Assembly (NCBI RefSeq): GCF_003014595.1
Contig: NZ_PYGK01000006.1
Location: 248,001-312,000, forward strand
Length of the DNA: 64,000 bases
Source: Chitinophaga ginsengisoli
Lineage (GTDB): Bacteria > Bacteroidota > Bacteroidia > Chitinophagales > Chitinophagaceae
Direction of reading: 5' to 3'
The notes beneath the pieces were generated by a model, which worked only from the letters and a program-made list of their open reading frames with translations, searched no databases and was not told where the DNA came from. Both the position numbers and the translations under genes were made by a program. Below, piece after piece: positions 18,975-28,017 of the stretch; within the stretch, counting starts at the first letter, position 1; each line of letters opens with the position of its first letter.

Positions 18975-20690
18975 ATGAGATTTATAAATAAATTGGGAAT
19001 GGGTGTTGCAGCGGCATCTTTACTGCTGTCCTCTTGTACCAAAGACTTCAGAGACTTAAATACAAACCCGATTGTTAGTCCGACAACTAACCCGGAAACA
19101 CTGATTGTAGCTGCGGAATACAAACTGGTAGACCGCGACTTTGAATGGTTCTACGATAACTACCAGTACATCATGCGCTGGATGCAATTCGTAGCGCAGG
19201 ATCCTGCAGGTAGTGCCAACAACTCCCTGTTTGGAGCTAATTCAAACACCAATGGTCTGTACAATGATTTGTACAATATCATTGGCCGTTACACTTCACA
19301 GATTCAGTCTCTGGTAGATAAAATGTCTGCAGAAGACAAAGCGAAATACCAGAACGTTGCTGCAATTGCTAAAGTGCTGAAAGTATATGCTGCATGGAGG
19401 GTTTCTGATGCCAACGGTAGCATTCCTTATACACAGGCATGGGCTGCCCGTGACAGCTCTATGTTCACACCTAAGTACGACAGCCAGTCATCTCTGTTCG
19501 ATGTATGGGATGCTCAGCTGAAAGCAGCTGTAACTACCCTGGCTGCCAATGCTGCTGGTCAGGTATCTTACGGTAGTGCAGAAATGTTCTACAACGGAGA
19601 CGCTGCTAAATGGGCAAAGGCTGCTAACGTACTGCGTCTGAAACTGGCTATGCGTCTGTACAAAAGATCTGATGTGAAAGCAAAAGCTATCGTAGCTGAT
19701 GTTATTGCCAGCACTGCAGGTATCTTCACGAGCAATGATGAGGAGTGGAAATTTATCTCCAGCGCAACAAACTTCGCCCGCAGCGGTAACTGGAATCCTG
19801 ATAACGGTAGCTCTTTTGTAGCAGCCAAGAACATCGTGGATTTCATGTACACGCACAATGACCCACGTCTGCGTGTGTTCTTTAAACCAAACAGCTACAC
19901 CCAGTCTGTAATTGACAGCCTGAAAAATGGAGGTGCACTGTCTTCCGGTACTACATACAACCCTCGCCGTTATGTGGGTATTCCTTCCAGTCCAGATGCT
20001 AAGAGCAACGCTGCTTACAGCAGACTGTATACTAGAAGGATCTATACTATCACATTGGGTGGTAAAACTTCCCAGGTGACTTATGATACTCTGTCTAAAG
20101 TACAGACCCGCCTGTTCGACCTCGATCAGGATGGTGGTGCTGGCAGCGGCGGTCAGTATACACAGCCTATTGCTTCTTATGCTGAAATGTGTTTCATCCT
20201 GGCTGAATTCACAGAACGTGGTGTAAACACCGGCGGTACTGCTGAAGAATGGTACAATAAAGGCGTAACTGCTTCCCTGAGAGCATACGATAAAATTGGA
20301 GCTACAGCTAAGATCATTGGTTACTCTGCACTGGGTGCCGAAGAGATCACTACTTACCTGGCTGATCCGGCTGTTGCCTACACCGGTACGCTGGATGAGA
20401 AACTGGAAAAGATCGGTGTTCAGAACTTCCTGAACCTGTTCAAATCTCCACAGGAAGCATGGGGTTCATGGAAACGCACCGGTTATCCTAAGGAAGGTGG
20501 TATACTGCCTTTCGAACCATTCATGATCTCCGGTGTGAAATCAACAGTTCCTCGTCGCTGGATACTGCCAATTCCTTCCAATACACAGGAAAACATTCCT
20601 AACTATAATGCCGCTATCTCGGACATGCAGAAAGAAGGTGCTTATGGTCAGGCAAATGACTTAACTGGTCGTGTTTGGTGGGATATGTAA
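18975..20690 (+). CDS. SusD/RagB-family nutrient-binding lipoprotein (copy 2)
   Basis: Surface lipoprotein of 571 residues paired with SusC-2. The lipobox is LLSSC, giving a lipidated Cys at about residue 21. Shared marks with the SusD at 11218 include FEWFYDNYQYIMRW, VYAAWRVSDANGSIPYTQAW, PKYDSQSSLFDVWDAQL, WNPDNGSSFVAAKNIVDFM, DPRLRVFF and the terminal LTGRVWWDM. A strong terminator follows at 20725. As with copy 1, the substrate is unknown; the co-located haem/copper protein downstream is the only clue. Confidence 0.93.
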   Translation: MRFINKLGMGVAAASLLLSSCTKDFRDLNTNPIVSPTTNPETLIVAAEYKLVDRDFEWFYDNYQYIMRWMQFVAQDPAGSANNSLFGANSNTNGLYNDLYNIIGRYTSQIQSLVDKMSAEDKAKYQNVAAIAKVLKVYAAWRVSDANGSIPYTQAWAARDSSMFTPKYDSQSSLFDVWDAQLKAAVTTLAANAAGQVSYGSAEMFYNGDAAKWAKAANVLRLKLAMRLYKRSDVKAKAIVADVIASTAGIFTSNDEEWKFISSATNFARSGNWNPDNGSSFVAAKNIVDFMYTHNDPRLRVFFKPNSYTQSVIDSLKNGGALSSGTTYNPRRYVGIPSSPDAKSNAAYSRLYTRRIYTITLGGKTSQVTYDTLSKVQTRLFDLDQDGGAGSGGQYTQPIASYAEMCFILAEFTERGVNTGGTAEEWYNKGVTASLRAYDKIGATAKIIGYSALGAEEITTYLADPAVAYTGTLDEKLEKIGVQNFLNLFKSPQEAWGSWKRTGYPKEGGILPFEPFMISGVKSTVPRRWILPIPSNTQENIPNYNAAISDMQKEGAYGQANDLTGRVWWDM

Positions 20691-20724
20691 CAAAATTATA
20701 TACTCACTTACGCTGAGAATAAGG

Positions 20725-20757
20725 AACCGTCCGGCTTAAAGCCGGACGGTTTTTTTA
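20725..20757 (+). terminator. Intrinsic terminator after SusD-2
   Basis: AACCGTCCGGCTT pairs with AGCCGGACGGTT across a tiny loop, followed by a run of seven T. It is one of the strongest terminators in the window. Confidence 0.9.
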
Positions 20758-20839
20758 TGCAGCTACTTTTTGTATCTTGAACACGTATTATGAAGAACGA
20801 AGGGCGCTTCCCTGACATGTAAATTAATAAGCCGAGAGT

Positions 20840-22153
20840 ATGAGCATGCGAAGTTCCATTACCTTGTTGTTTTTATTCCTTATTACCTTCCTGAAAAGAG
20901 TTTCTGCACAGCAGATCACCTGGTCGCAACATATTGCACCTATTATCCACCGCAACTGCTCGCCCTGTCACCGGCAGGGTGAAGCCGCGCCTTTCTCACT
21001 GCTCACTTATGAGGAAGTGGCCAAAAGAGCCTCTTTTATCAAACGTGTAACGGAAAGCCATTACATGCCACCCTGGAAACCGGACCCGCATTATGTCACC
21101 TTCGCCAATGAAAGGAAACTGACGGAAGAAGAGATCAGGCTGATCGGTGAATGGGCGGAACATGGAATGCCCCGTGGAGAGACGACAGAGAAAGAAGCAA
21201 TACCGGCTTTTGTAAATGGTACACTGTTCAACCGTCAACCGGACCTGGTGCTGAAAATGAAATCTTCCTATGTGCTGAAAGGAGATAATGTGGAACGTTT
21301 CATCGTCTATAAAATGCCTTTTGAATTGCCGGACTCTGTCGCTGTGGAAGCCATAGAGTTTACTTCGAATAATAAGAAAGTGATCCACCACGCGAACTAT
21401 GAAATAGACGATGTACCGGATGCTGACCTATATAATACGGCAGACTATGTCGACAATACAGAGTCACACCTTGACTACTATCAGCAATATGTCAGCTACC
21501 GCAAAATGATGAAATACTTCGGCGGATGGATCCCCGGCAGCAGTTATGAGTCTTATCCTGAGGATATGGGTTGGGTAATGCCTAAGCGGGGAGTGGTATT
21601 GTTGACAGTGCATTATGCACCTACGGGAAAAGATGAAGAAGTGATCAGTGGGGTACAATTCTTTTTCAAAAAGAAACCTGTAAGACGACAGATAAAAGCG
21701 ACTACTTATGGCTCGGGCGGAGCAGGAGAGAAGGACATAGAACCTTTCTTTTATATCCCAGCCAATGTTGAGAAGAGTTTTAAAGTAAATGTGAAGATAC
21801 CGGAAACACAGTCGCTGATGTATGTATGGCCACATATGCACCTGCTGGGTAAAACCTTCAAAGCCTATGCTGTGACACCGGAAAAGGATACCATACGATT
21901 AGTATCTATTCCGCAATGGGATTTCAACTGGCAGGAAATATACTGGTTCCCTAAGCTGATAAAGATCCCGAAAGGAACAGTGCTCACTATCGAAGGCACC
22001 TATGATAATACAGTGAATAATGCCTCCAATCCTTCTTTCCCGCCTCAGCTGGTATATGGCGCGATGAGAACGAAAGATGAAATGATGACACTGATCATGA
22101 TGACGATCCCTTATGAAAAAGGTGATGAGGAACGGGAGATAAAAAGACAATAA
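20840..22153 (+). CDS. Secreted c-type haem / copper type II monooxygenase-like protein (copy 2)
   Basis: Paralogue of the protein at 13866, 437 residues. After a signal peptide (ending near VSAQ) the haem motif is CSPCH (Cys40, Cys43, His44) with a likely axial Met76 in HYMPPW. The six copper-ligand positions of peptidylglycine-monooxygenase-like enzymes are all present: His183-His184, His259, His332 and His334, and Met415. Long stretches such as GGWIPGS, GWVMPKRGV and FNWQEIYWFP are identical to copy 1. It has no redoxin gene beside it and follows the SusD-2 terminator by about 80 bp, so it probably has its own promoter. An in-frame ATG six bases later is an alternative start. Confidence 0.85.
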   Translation: MSMRSSITLLFLFLITFLKRVSAQQITWSQHIAPIIHRNCSPCHRQGEAAPFSLLTYEEVAKRASFIKRVTESHYMPPWKPDPHYVTFANERKLTEEEIRLIGEWAEHGMPRGETTEKEAIPAFVNGTLFNRQPDLVLKMKSSYVLKGDNVERFIVYKMPFELPDSVAVEAIEFTSNNKKVIHHANYEIDDVPDADLYNTADYVDNTESHLDYYQQYVSYRKMMKYFGGWIPGSSYESYPEDMGWVMPKRGVVLLTVHYAPTGKDEEVISGVQFFFKKKPVRRQIKATTYGSGGAGEKDIEPFFYIPANVEKSFKVNVKIPETQSLMYVWPHMHLLGKTFKAYAVTPEKDTIRLVSIPQWDFNWQEIYWFPKLIKIPKGTVLTIEGTYDNTVNNASNPSFPPQLVYGAMRTKDEMMTLIMMTIPYEKGDEEREIKRQ

Positions 22154-22155
22154 CG

Positions 22156-22187
22156 AAAGAGGGCTCGCTTAAAACGAGCCCTCTTTT
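22156..22187. terminator. Bidirectional terminator between haem/copper gene and mutS
   Basis: AAAGAGGGCTCG pairs with CGAGCCCTCTTT around CTTAAAA, with T runs available on both strands. It serves the two converging genes and touches the mutS stop codon. Confidence 0.85.
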
Positions 22188-22190
22188 TTA

Positions 22191-24797
22191 TTATATCAAA
22201 TTCTTTATCTCACTTAGCTTCAGCAAGGCTTCCACCGGCGTCAGTCTATTGATATCCACATCTCCCAGCATATCCCTGATCTGTTTGAAAGTATCGCTAT
22301 GTGCATCAAAGATGCTGAGTTGTAGCTTCTGCGTCGGGCCTGCAATATCTTTCACATGTTTATCCAGTGGTGCATCGATGTGTTTTTCTTCCAGGTGTGC
22401 CAGCACTTCATTGGCGCGCTGTATCAGTTGTGGCGGCATACCTGCCATACGGGCCACGTGAATACCGAAACTATGACGGCTGCCTCCGGGCGCCAGTTTG
22501 CGGAGGAAGATCACTTTGTTGCCGGATTCCTTATTGGTGATATGGAAGTTCTTGATACGGCTATGCTTGTTCTCCAGCTCATTCAGTTCATGATAGTGTG
22601 TGGCGAAAAGGGTTTTAGGCTTGTGTTGCGTCATATCATGCAGGTATTCCACAATGCTCCAGGCAATGGAGATACCGTCATAGGTACTAGTACCACGGCC
22701 TATTTCATCCAGTATTACCAAACTGCGTGGCGTGATATTGTTGATGATGCTCGCGGTTTCATTCATTTCAACCATGAAGGTAGATTCACCGCCACTCAGG
22801 TTATCAGAAGCACCAACGCGGGTGAAGATCTTATCTGTTAACCCTATCTCTGCCGCAGCCGCCGGTACAAAGCTACCCATGTGGGCCATCAGTGTGATCA
22901 GTGCCGTCTGACGCAACAGCGCCGATTTACCACTCATGTTAGGTCCCGTCAGGATGATGATCTGCTGCTCTTCTTTATCCAGCAATATGTCATTGGCTAC
23001 ATAACTTTCACCGGGAGGTAGGCCACGTTCAATCACCGGGTGCCTGCCTTCACGGATGTCAAGATGATAACCCTCGGTAACATTCGGGCGACGGTATTTA
23101 TAGTGAATAGCGTTGTGTGCAAAACTAAGCAGACAATCTATACGGGCGAGTATCTGTGCATTCTGCTGGATGGCATGAATGTAAGGCTGTAATGCCAGCA
23201 GCAGCTCATCAAAGAGTTGTGCTTCCAGTGTAAGGATCTTTTCTTCCGCACCCACAATCTTCTCTTCATACTCCTTCAATTCCGGTGTGATATAACGCTC
23301 TGCATTGGCCAGCGTCTGTTTACGGATCCAGGTGTTGGGCACTTTGTTCTTGTGCGCATTCGTTACTTCCAGGTAGTAACCGAATACGTTGTTGAAAGCT
23401 ACTTTCAGGCTGGGAATGCCGGTAGCATCAGATTCCGTCTGTTGGATACGCAGCAGGTATTCCTTGCCTGAATGGGCAATGGAGCGGAGGTCATCCAGGT
23501 CAGGATGCACACCCTTTTGTATCACGCCGCCCTTGCTGACGAGTATCGGTGGTGTTTCCATTACCTGCTCGAGTATACGGCAGAGGATATCCGGGCAGTG
23601 ATTCAGCTTTTCACTGAGTTGCGTCAGATAAGGATGACTTGTTTCTGCCAATAGTTTTTTAACACCTTCTACCTGTTGCAGTGCTTTGGCCAGCGACATC
23701 ACTTCCCGCGGATTGATCTTCCGCAGGGGGATTTTGGATACAAGACGTTCCAGGTCGCCGGTCTGTTTCAGATGACCCAGCAGATCCCGGGAAAGGTCTG
23801 ACTGTTTGATAAAGAACTCTGTTACGTCCAGTCGCTCGTTGATCTGGTTGATGTCCCGTAGAGGAAGTATCAGCCAGCGTTTCAGCAGCCTGGCACCCAT
23901 CGGGGTCACGGTACTGTCTAAAGTAGCCAGCAGGGTATTCCCGTTTTCCACACTGCTGCCCAGGATTTCCAGGTTACGGATCGTGAAGCGGTCCATCCAG
24001 AGGAAGTCGTCCTGTTCTATCCGCTGTATGTTGGTGATATGCTGGAGGTGTGGATGTTCCGTATCGCGCAGGTAATGCAGGGCAGCGCCCGCGGCGATGA
24101 TGGCATCGGTAAGGCTTTCTACGCCAAAGCCCTTGAGACTGTGTGTCTCAAACTGTTTCAGCAGGATCTCCTGTGCATAGTTAGCCGTGAAGATCCACTC
24201 TTCCAGTGTATATGTATAGAATTTGGAACCGAATTGTTCCTTGAAATGTTTCTGTTGCTGGCGGGCAAAGATGACTTCCGCTGGTTTGAAGCTCTGAAGC
24301 AGTTTATCCACATATTCCAGGCTGCCCTGGGCAATGAAAAACTCACCGGTGGAAATATCCAGGAAGGATACCCCTGTATGGTCTTTACCAAAGTGAACGG
24401 CCGCCAGGAAGTTGTTGCTGGCGTTTTCGAGGATCTTGTCATTAACGGCTACGCCGGGAGTTACCATTTCGGTCACCCCACGTTTAACAATACCTTTTAC
24501 TGTTTTGGGATCTTCCAGCTGATCGCATACTGCCACGCGATAGCCTGCTTTTACCAGCTTATGGAGATAAGTATCGAGGGAGTGGTGTGGAAAACCTGCC
24601 AGATCCTGCTGGGATGCAGAACCATTTGCTCTTTTGGTGAGCACAATTCCCAGTACTTTGGATGCAATGATCGCATCTTCATTAAAAGTTTCATAAAAAT
24701 CTCCCACACGGAACAACAGCACGGCATCCGGGTAACGGGCTTTAATAGCCTTATGCTGTTGCATGAGAGGGGTTTCTACTGATTTGCTTTTTGCCAT
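22191..24797 (-). CDS. mutS: DNA mismatch repair protein MutS
   Basis: Mismatch-recognition ATPase of 868 residues, the usual length for MutS1. The N-terminal domain carries the mismatch-reading FYE motif in RVGDFYETF. The C-terminal ATPase has Walker A TGPNMSGKS, Walker B LVILDEIGRGTSTYDG and the FATHYHEL segment. I placed the start at the Met of MAKSKSVETPL (24797); a longer reading to 24848 would run into the promoter and start region of the divergent methyltransferase gene and has no family support. It is transcribed away from that gene with 87 bp between the two start codons. Confidence 0.97.
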   Translation of the reverse strand: MAKSKSVETPLMQQHKAIKARYPDAVLLFRVGDFYETFNEDAIIASKVLGIVLTKRANGSASQQDLAGFPHHSLDTYLHKLVKAGYRVAVCDQLEDPKTVKGIVKRGVTEMVTPGVAVNDKILENASNNFLAAVHFGKDHTGVSFLDISTGEFFIAQGSLEYVDKLLQSFKPAEVIFARQQQKHFKEQFGSKFYTYTLEEWIFTANYAQEILLKQFETHSLKGFGVESLTDAIIAAGAALHYLRDTEHPHLQHITNIQRIEQDDFLWMDRFTIRNLEILGSSVENGNTLLATLDSTVTPMGARLLKRWLILPLRDINQINERLDVTEFFIKQSDLSRDLLGHLKQTGDLERLVSKIPLRKINPREVMSLAKALQQVEGVKKLLAETSHPYLTQLSEKLNHCPDILCRILEQVMETPPILVSKGGVIQKGVHPDLDDLRSIAHSGKEYLLRIQQTESDATGIPSLKVAFNNVFGYYLEVTNAHKNKVPNTWIRKQTLANAERYITPELKEYEEKIVGAEEKILTLEAQLFDELLLALQPYIHAIQQNAQILARIDCLLSFAHNAIHYKYRRPNVTEGYHLDIREGRHPVIERGLPPGESYVANDILLDKEEQQIIILTGPNMSGKSALLRQTALITLMAHMGSFVPAAAAEIGLTDKIFTRVGASDNLSGGESTFMVEMNETASIINNITPRSLVILDEIGRGTSTYDGISIAWSIVEYLHDMTQHKPKTLFATHYHELNELENKHSRIKNFHITNKESGNKVIFLRKLAPGGSRHSFGIHVARMAGMPPQLIQRANEVLAHLEEKHIDAPLDKHVKDIAGPTQKLQLSIFDAHSDTFKQIRDMLGDVDINRLTPVEALLKLSEIKNLI

Positions 24798-24872
24798 TCG
24801 GCAAATATATAATAATGTCGGGACGTGCTGAAAGACAGATGTACACATACCGGTACACTATTCATTTTATCG

Positions 24873-24880
24873 TACTTTTG
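24873..24880 (+). promoter_or_regulatory. -7 element close to the methyltransferase start
   Basis: TACTTTTG matches TAnnTTTG and ends only 4 bp before the ATG at 24885. If it is used, the transcript would begin at or just after that ATG, so the mRNA would have almost no leader or translation would start at a later codon (Met at 24900). Confidence 0.4.
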
Positions 24881-24884
24881 CAAA

Positions 24885-25424
24885 ATGCGTAAATTAAGCA
24901 TGGATGAACTTGGCCGCAAAACAGTGGACCAGTTCAAGGCGGCAGATAAAACACCTTTGGTGCTGGTACTGGATAATGTACGCAGCATGCATAACGTAGG
25001 CTCGGTATTCCGTACAGCAGATGGTTTCCTTTTACAGGGCATCGTTTTATGCGGATATACCCCCGTTCCTCCCCATCGCGATATTCAGAAAACAGCTCTA
25101 GGTGCTACCGAAACAGTTGAATGGCAATACTTTCCAACAACAGTGGAGGCAGTAACGGCACTCCGGGAGGGAGGGTATACAATTATGGCGATAGAGCAGG
25201 CGGTAAACAGCGTGATGCTGGACACCTTTGAGCCGACAGGAGAGAAGCCACTGGCATTGGTGTTCGGTAACGAGGTGACAGGTGTAGATGCGGATGTAAT
25301 GAAACTGGTGGATGGCTGTATCGAAATACCGCAGTCTGGCATGAAACATTCCTTAAATATCTCTGTGAGTACTGGTATTGTGGTTTGGGATATATTTGTA
25401 AAACTGAAAAAACAGGCACAATGA
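24885..25424 (+). CDS. SpoU/TrmH-family RNA 2'-O-methyltransferase
   Basis: SAM-dependent RNA ribose methyltransferase of the SPOUT class, 179 residues. Motif 1 is seen in LVLDNVRSMHNVGSVFRTAD (the Asn and Arg that hold RNA), motif 2 in LALVFGNEVTGV and motif 3 in IEIPQSGMKHSLNISVSTGI, which form the SAM-binding knot. There is no N-terminal substrate-binding extension, so it is the short form and the target (tRNA or rRNA) cannot be told. The start at MRKLSMDEL is chosen over an upstream GTG/TTG reading. Its last bases overlap the next gene in an ATGA arrangement, indicating translational coupling. Confidence 0.9.
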   Translation: MRKLSMDELGRKTVDQFKAADKTPLVLVLDNVRSMHNVGSVFRTADGFLLQGIVLCGYTPVPPHRDIQKTALGATETVEWQYFPTTVEAVTALREGGYTIMAIEQAVNSVMLDTFEPTGEKPLALVFGNEVTGVDADVMKLVDGCIEIPQSGMKHSLNISVSTGIVVWDIFVKLKKQAQ

Positions 25425-26287
25425 TCGTAACGGTTAATAAATACCTTTCGCTGGTAAAGTTCAGCCACACCATATTTGCGATGCCTTTCGCGCTGACAGG
25501 CTTCTTTATCGCCACCACCAAAACAGATTCCTCTTTCAGCTGGCAGTCTTTCGTACTGGTAGTATTGTGTATGGTATTTGCCCGCAGTGCGGCAATGGCG
25601 TTTAACCGTTACCTGGATGCGGATATTGACCGGAAGAATCCCCGTACAGTGAACAGGGAGATCCCACGGGGCGTGATCACAGAGAAGAATGCGCTGACCT
25701 TTGTTATTGTGAATTGCCTGCTCTTCATCGGCTGCACCTGGTTTATCAACCTCTTATGTTTTATCCTGTCGCCTGTAGCGTTGCTGGTAGTGCTGGGATA
25801 TAGCTATACCAAACGTTTCACAGCCCTTTGTCACATGGTGCTGGGGCTGGGTTTATCCCTGGCGCCGGTTGGTGCCTACCTGGCGGTGACAGGTCACTTT
25901 GCAGTATTGCCCGTATTGTTATCTTTTCTGGTACTGTGCTGGGTAGCGGGTTTTGATATCATTTATTCTTTACAGGATGAAGATTTCGACCGTTCCCTGT
26001 CCCTGAATTCTATTCCCGCCTGGCTGGGAAAAGCAGGCGCACTGCATTTCTCTGAAGTGCTGCACCTGGTAGCAGGAGGACTGGCTATTACTATCGGTAT
26101 CTACGGTGGCTTCCACTGGTTATATGCAATAGGCGCACTGGTATTTATTATCATGCTGATCTCCCAGCACCTGCTGGTAAAACCCAATGATCTGAGCCGT
26201 GTCAACATCGCCTTTATGACTACAAATGGTATTGCCAGCGTGGTATTTGCCGTATTCGTCATTGCCGATATGTTTATTATCGGATAA
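25421..26287 (+). CDS. UbiA-family prenyltransferase (4-hydroxybenzoate or MqnP-type)
   Basis: Integral membrane prenyltransferase of 288 residues with about eight hydrophobic helices. Two Asp-rich motifs typical of the UbiA superfamily are present: NRYLDADIDRKNPRT (about 66-80) and YSLQDEDFDRSL (about 183-194), which bind the Mg-diphosphate of the prenyl donor. In Bacteroidota, which use menaquinone, such proteins are often annotated as the futalosine-pathway enzyme MqnP rather than true UbiA; the sequence alone does not separate these. The ATG overlaps the methyltransferase stop (ATGA at 25421-25424), and ruvX follows after 9 bp, so the three form one operon. Confidence 0.9.
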   Translation: MIVTVNKYLSLVKFSHTIFAMPFALTGFFIATTKTDSSFSWQSFVLVVLCMVFARSAAMAFNRYLDADIDRKNPRTVNREIPRGVITEKNALTFVIVNCLLFIGCTWFINLLCFILSPVALLVVLGYSYTKRFTALCHMVLGLGLSLAPVGAYLAVTGHFAVLPVLLSFLVLCWVAGFDIIYSLQDEDFDRSLSLNSIPAWLGKAGALHFSEVLHLVAGGLAITIGIYGGFHWLYAIGALVFIIMLISQHLLVKPNDLSRVNIAFMTTNGIASVVFAVFVIADMFIIG

Positions 26288-26296
26288 TCTGTTTAT

Positions 26297-26707
26297 ATGG
26301 CACGCATCCTTGCAATAGACTATGGAAAAAAGAGAACAGGCCTTGCAGTATCAGACCCGCTGCAGATGATTGCCACCGGTCTTACCACTGTGGCTACCCA
26401 TGACCTGATTCCTTATCTCAAAAAATATATGGCCCAGGAGGCTGTAGAACTGATCCTGATAGGGGAGCCTAAGAACCTGGATGGAGAAGCCACTGATGCT
26501 ACCGCCCTGGTAACAGAATGTGTGCGCATCCTGCAGAAGAACTTCCCGGAGCTCCCGATCAAGAAGGTGGATGAACGTTTCACCTCCAAACTGGCTGTGC
26601 GGTCAATGATAGACAGCGGACTGAAAAAGAAGGACCGGCAGAACAAGGGACTGGTGGACGAGATCAGTGCTACAATCATTCTGCAGGAATATCTGCAGTA
26701 TAAATAA
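26297..26707 (+). CDS. ruvX: Holliday junction resolvase-like protein RuvX/YqgF
   Basis: RNase H-fold nuclease of 136 residues, the family's normal length, implicated in 16S rRNA maturation and Holliday-junction processing. The N-terminal ILAIDYGKKRTGLAVSDP carries the first catalytic Asp, IGEPKNLDG corresponds to the second conserved block and VDERFTSKLA holds the conserved Glu region. The late Asp lies in NKGLVDEISATIILQEYL. It closes the methyltransferase/UbiA/ruvX operon, 9 bp after the preceding stop codon. Confidence 0.94.
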   Translation: MARILAIDYGKKRTGLAVSDPLQMIATGLTTVATHDLIPYLKKYMAQEAVELILIGEPKNLDGEATDATALVTECVRILQKNFPELPIKKVDERFTSKLAVRSMIDSGLKKKDRQNKGLVDEISATIILQEYLQYK

Positions 26708-26789
26708 TTGAATTGTCAGGACTTAGATATTTGTGGCGATGATCAATTGCTGCATTTCAATTCCTGATGCCTATTTCCCAATTGATACT

Positions 26790-26797
26790 TACCTTTG
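26790..26797 (+). promoter_or_regulatory. Probable -7 element of def
   Basis: TACCTTTG, a TAnnTTTG match 21 bp before the def start codon. No clear -33 TTG was found at the usual spacing. Confidence 0.45.
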
Positions 26798-26818
26798 CAC
26801 TTTTGAAAATTTTTAGAA

Positions 26819-27397
26819 ATGATTCTACCTATAGTTGCTTACGGTCATCCGGTACTACGGAAAATGTGTGAAGATATTACCCCTGATTACCCTCAGTTAG
26901 AGCAACTTATTGCCAATATGTGGGAAACCATGTATGGTTCCAGTGGAGTGGGACTGGCAGCGCCACAGATCAACAGACCGATCCGTCTTTTTGTAGTAGA
27001 TAGTGAGCAGATCATTAACAGTCTGGAAGAGGACGAGAAGAATGACTACCCTGGCGATAATGGCGTGAAACAGGTATTTATCAACGCACATATTGTAAGC
27101 ACCGGTGGTGAGGAATGGCCTTATAATGAAGGATGCCTCAGTATCCCGAAGATCCGGGAAGATGTATACCGCCCGGAAACCGTGACCATCCGTTACGTAG
27201 ACGAGCAATTCCAGCCACAGGAAAAAACTTTCACAGGCATTACTGCCCGCGTTATATTTCATGAGTACGACCATATTGATGGTAAATTATTCATCGATCA
27301 CCTGAAGCCATTAAAGAGAAGGATGCTGAAAGGCAAACTGGATGATATCACAAAAGGCAAAATCAACGTGGATTACAAAATGATATTTCACAAATAA
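26819..27397 (+). CDS. def: Peptide deformylase
   Basis: Metalloenzyme of 192 residues that removes the formyl group from the starting Met of new proteins. All three family motifs are visible: GVGLAAPQ (about 44-51), EGCLS (about 104-108, whose Cys binds the metal) and HEYDHIDG (about 150-157, the HExxH zinc/iron ligands; most homologues have QEFDHLDG). The C-terminal KGKINVDYKM tail is usual in Bacteroidota. It is followed by the first of two sigma/anti-sigma pairs but has its own promoter signal. Confidence 0.97.
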   Translation: MILPIVAYGHPVLRKMCEDITPDYPQLEQLIANMWETMYGSSGVGLAAPQINRPIRLFVVDSEQIINSLEEDEKNDYPGDNGVKQVFINAHIVSTGGEEWPYNEGCLSIPKIREDVYRPETVTIRYVDEQFQPQEKTFTGITARVIFHEYDHIDGKLFIDHLKPLKRRMLKGKLDDITKGKINVDYKMIFHK

Positions 27398-27410
27398 AAT
27401 AAGTGAAAAT

Positions 27411-27441
27411 TTTGTAATGTTAAAAATCCCTATTACTTTAG
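27411..27441 (+). promoter_or_regulatory. Promoter of sigma/anti-sigma pair 1
   Basis: TTTG at 27411-27414 and TACTTTAG at 27434-27441 with a 19-bp spacer. One base of the -7 box differs from TAnnTTTG. The sigma gene starts 24 bp later at a TTG. Confidence 0.5.
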
Positions 27442-27464
27442 TGCCTGCAAACTAATACAATACA

Positions 27465-28013
27465 TTGGGAGCAGCAGTCACATATACAGAATCCGAGTTG
27501 GTACTTGGCCTGAAGGCGAGGAACGAAAAACATTTCGGGTACTTATATGATCATTATTCTCCGGCATTATATGGTATTGCCCTTAAAGTGGTCAATGACG
27601 AATCTATTGCCGGTGATGTGCTGCAGGAAATCTTTCTCAAGATCTGGCGCAGCATTGAGCGCTATGATTCCGACAAAGGCCGCCTTTTCACCTGGATGGT
27701 GAACATTGCGCGGAATACTGCCATAGATACTCTCCGCTCAAAAGCCCATAAAATGGGGCAAAAAGCTACTGAATTAGGGAGCAACGGACTTGCATCAGAT
27801 CAGCTGGCCATCCATCCTTCTGTGGACCATCTCGGCCTGGTAAAGGTGGTAGAACAGCTTAGCAAGGAACAACGTGTTATTATAGACCTGGCTTATTATA
27901 AAGGGTGCACGCAGGAAGAAATTGCGAAGATATTGGATATCCCTTTGGGAACGGTGAAGACCAGGATGCGTAATGCGATCATACAATTGCGGAATATTTT
28001 AAAACAGATGTAA
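27465..28013 (+). CDS. ECF sigma factor (SigK-like, pair 1)
   Basis: Sigma-70 family factor of 182 residues. Region 2 covers about 20-80 with YDHYSPALYGIALKVVNDE, DVLQEIFLKIWRSIERYD and RLFTWMVNIARNTAIDTLRS. Region 4 covers about 125-175 with LSKEQRVIIDLAYYKGCTQ and IPLGTVKTRMRNAIIQLR. It starts with TTG at 27465, the only initiation codon that lines up with its paralogue at 29109, which also starts with TTG. The GTG of the anti-sigma gene follows the TAA after 4 bp, implying coupled translation. Confidence 0.9.
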   Translation: MGAAVTYTESELVLGLKARNEKHFGYLYDHYSPALYGIALKVVNDESIAGDVLQEIFLKIWRSIERYDSDKGRLFTWMVNIARNTAIDTLRSKAHKMGQKATELGSNGLASDQLAIHPSVDHLGLVKVVEQLSKEQRVIIDLAYYKGCTQEEIAKILDIPLGTVKTRMRNAIIQLRNILKQM

Positions 28014-28017
28014 GCAA

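Noticed and set aside
24039..24782. 247-codon open frame antisense to mutS
   Set aside because: Covers mutS codons on the opposite strand; translation has no recognisable feature.
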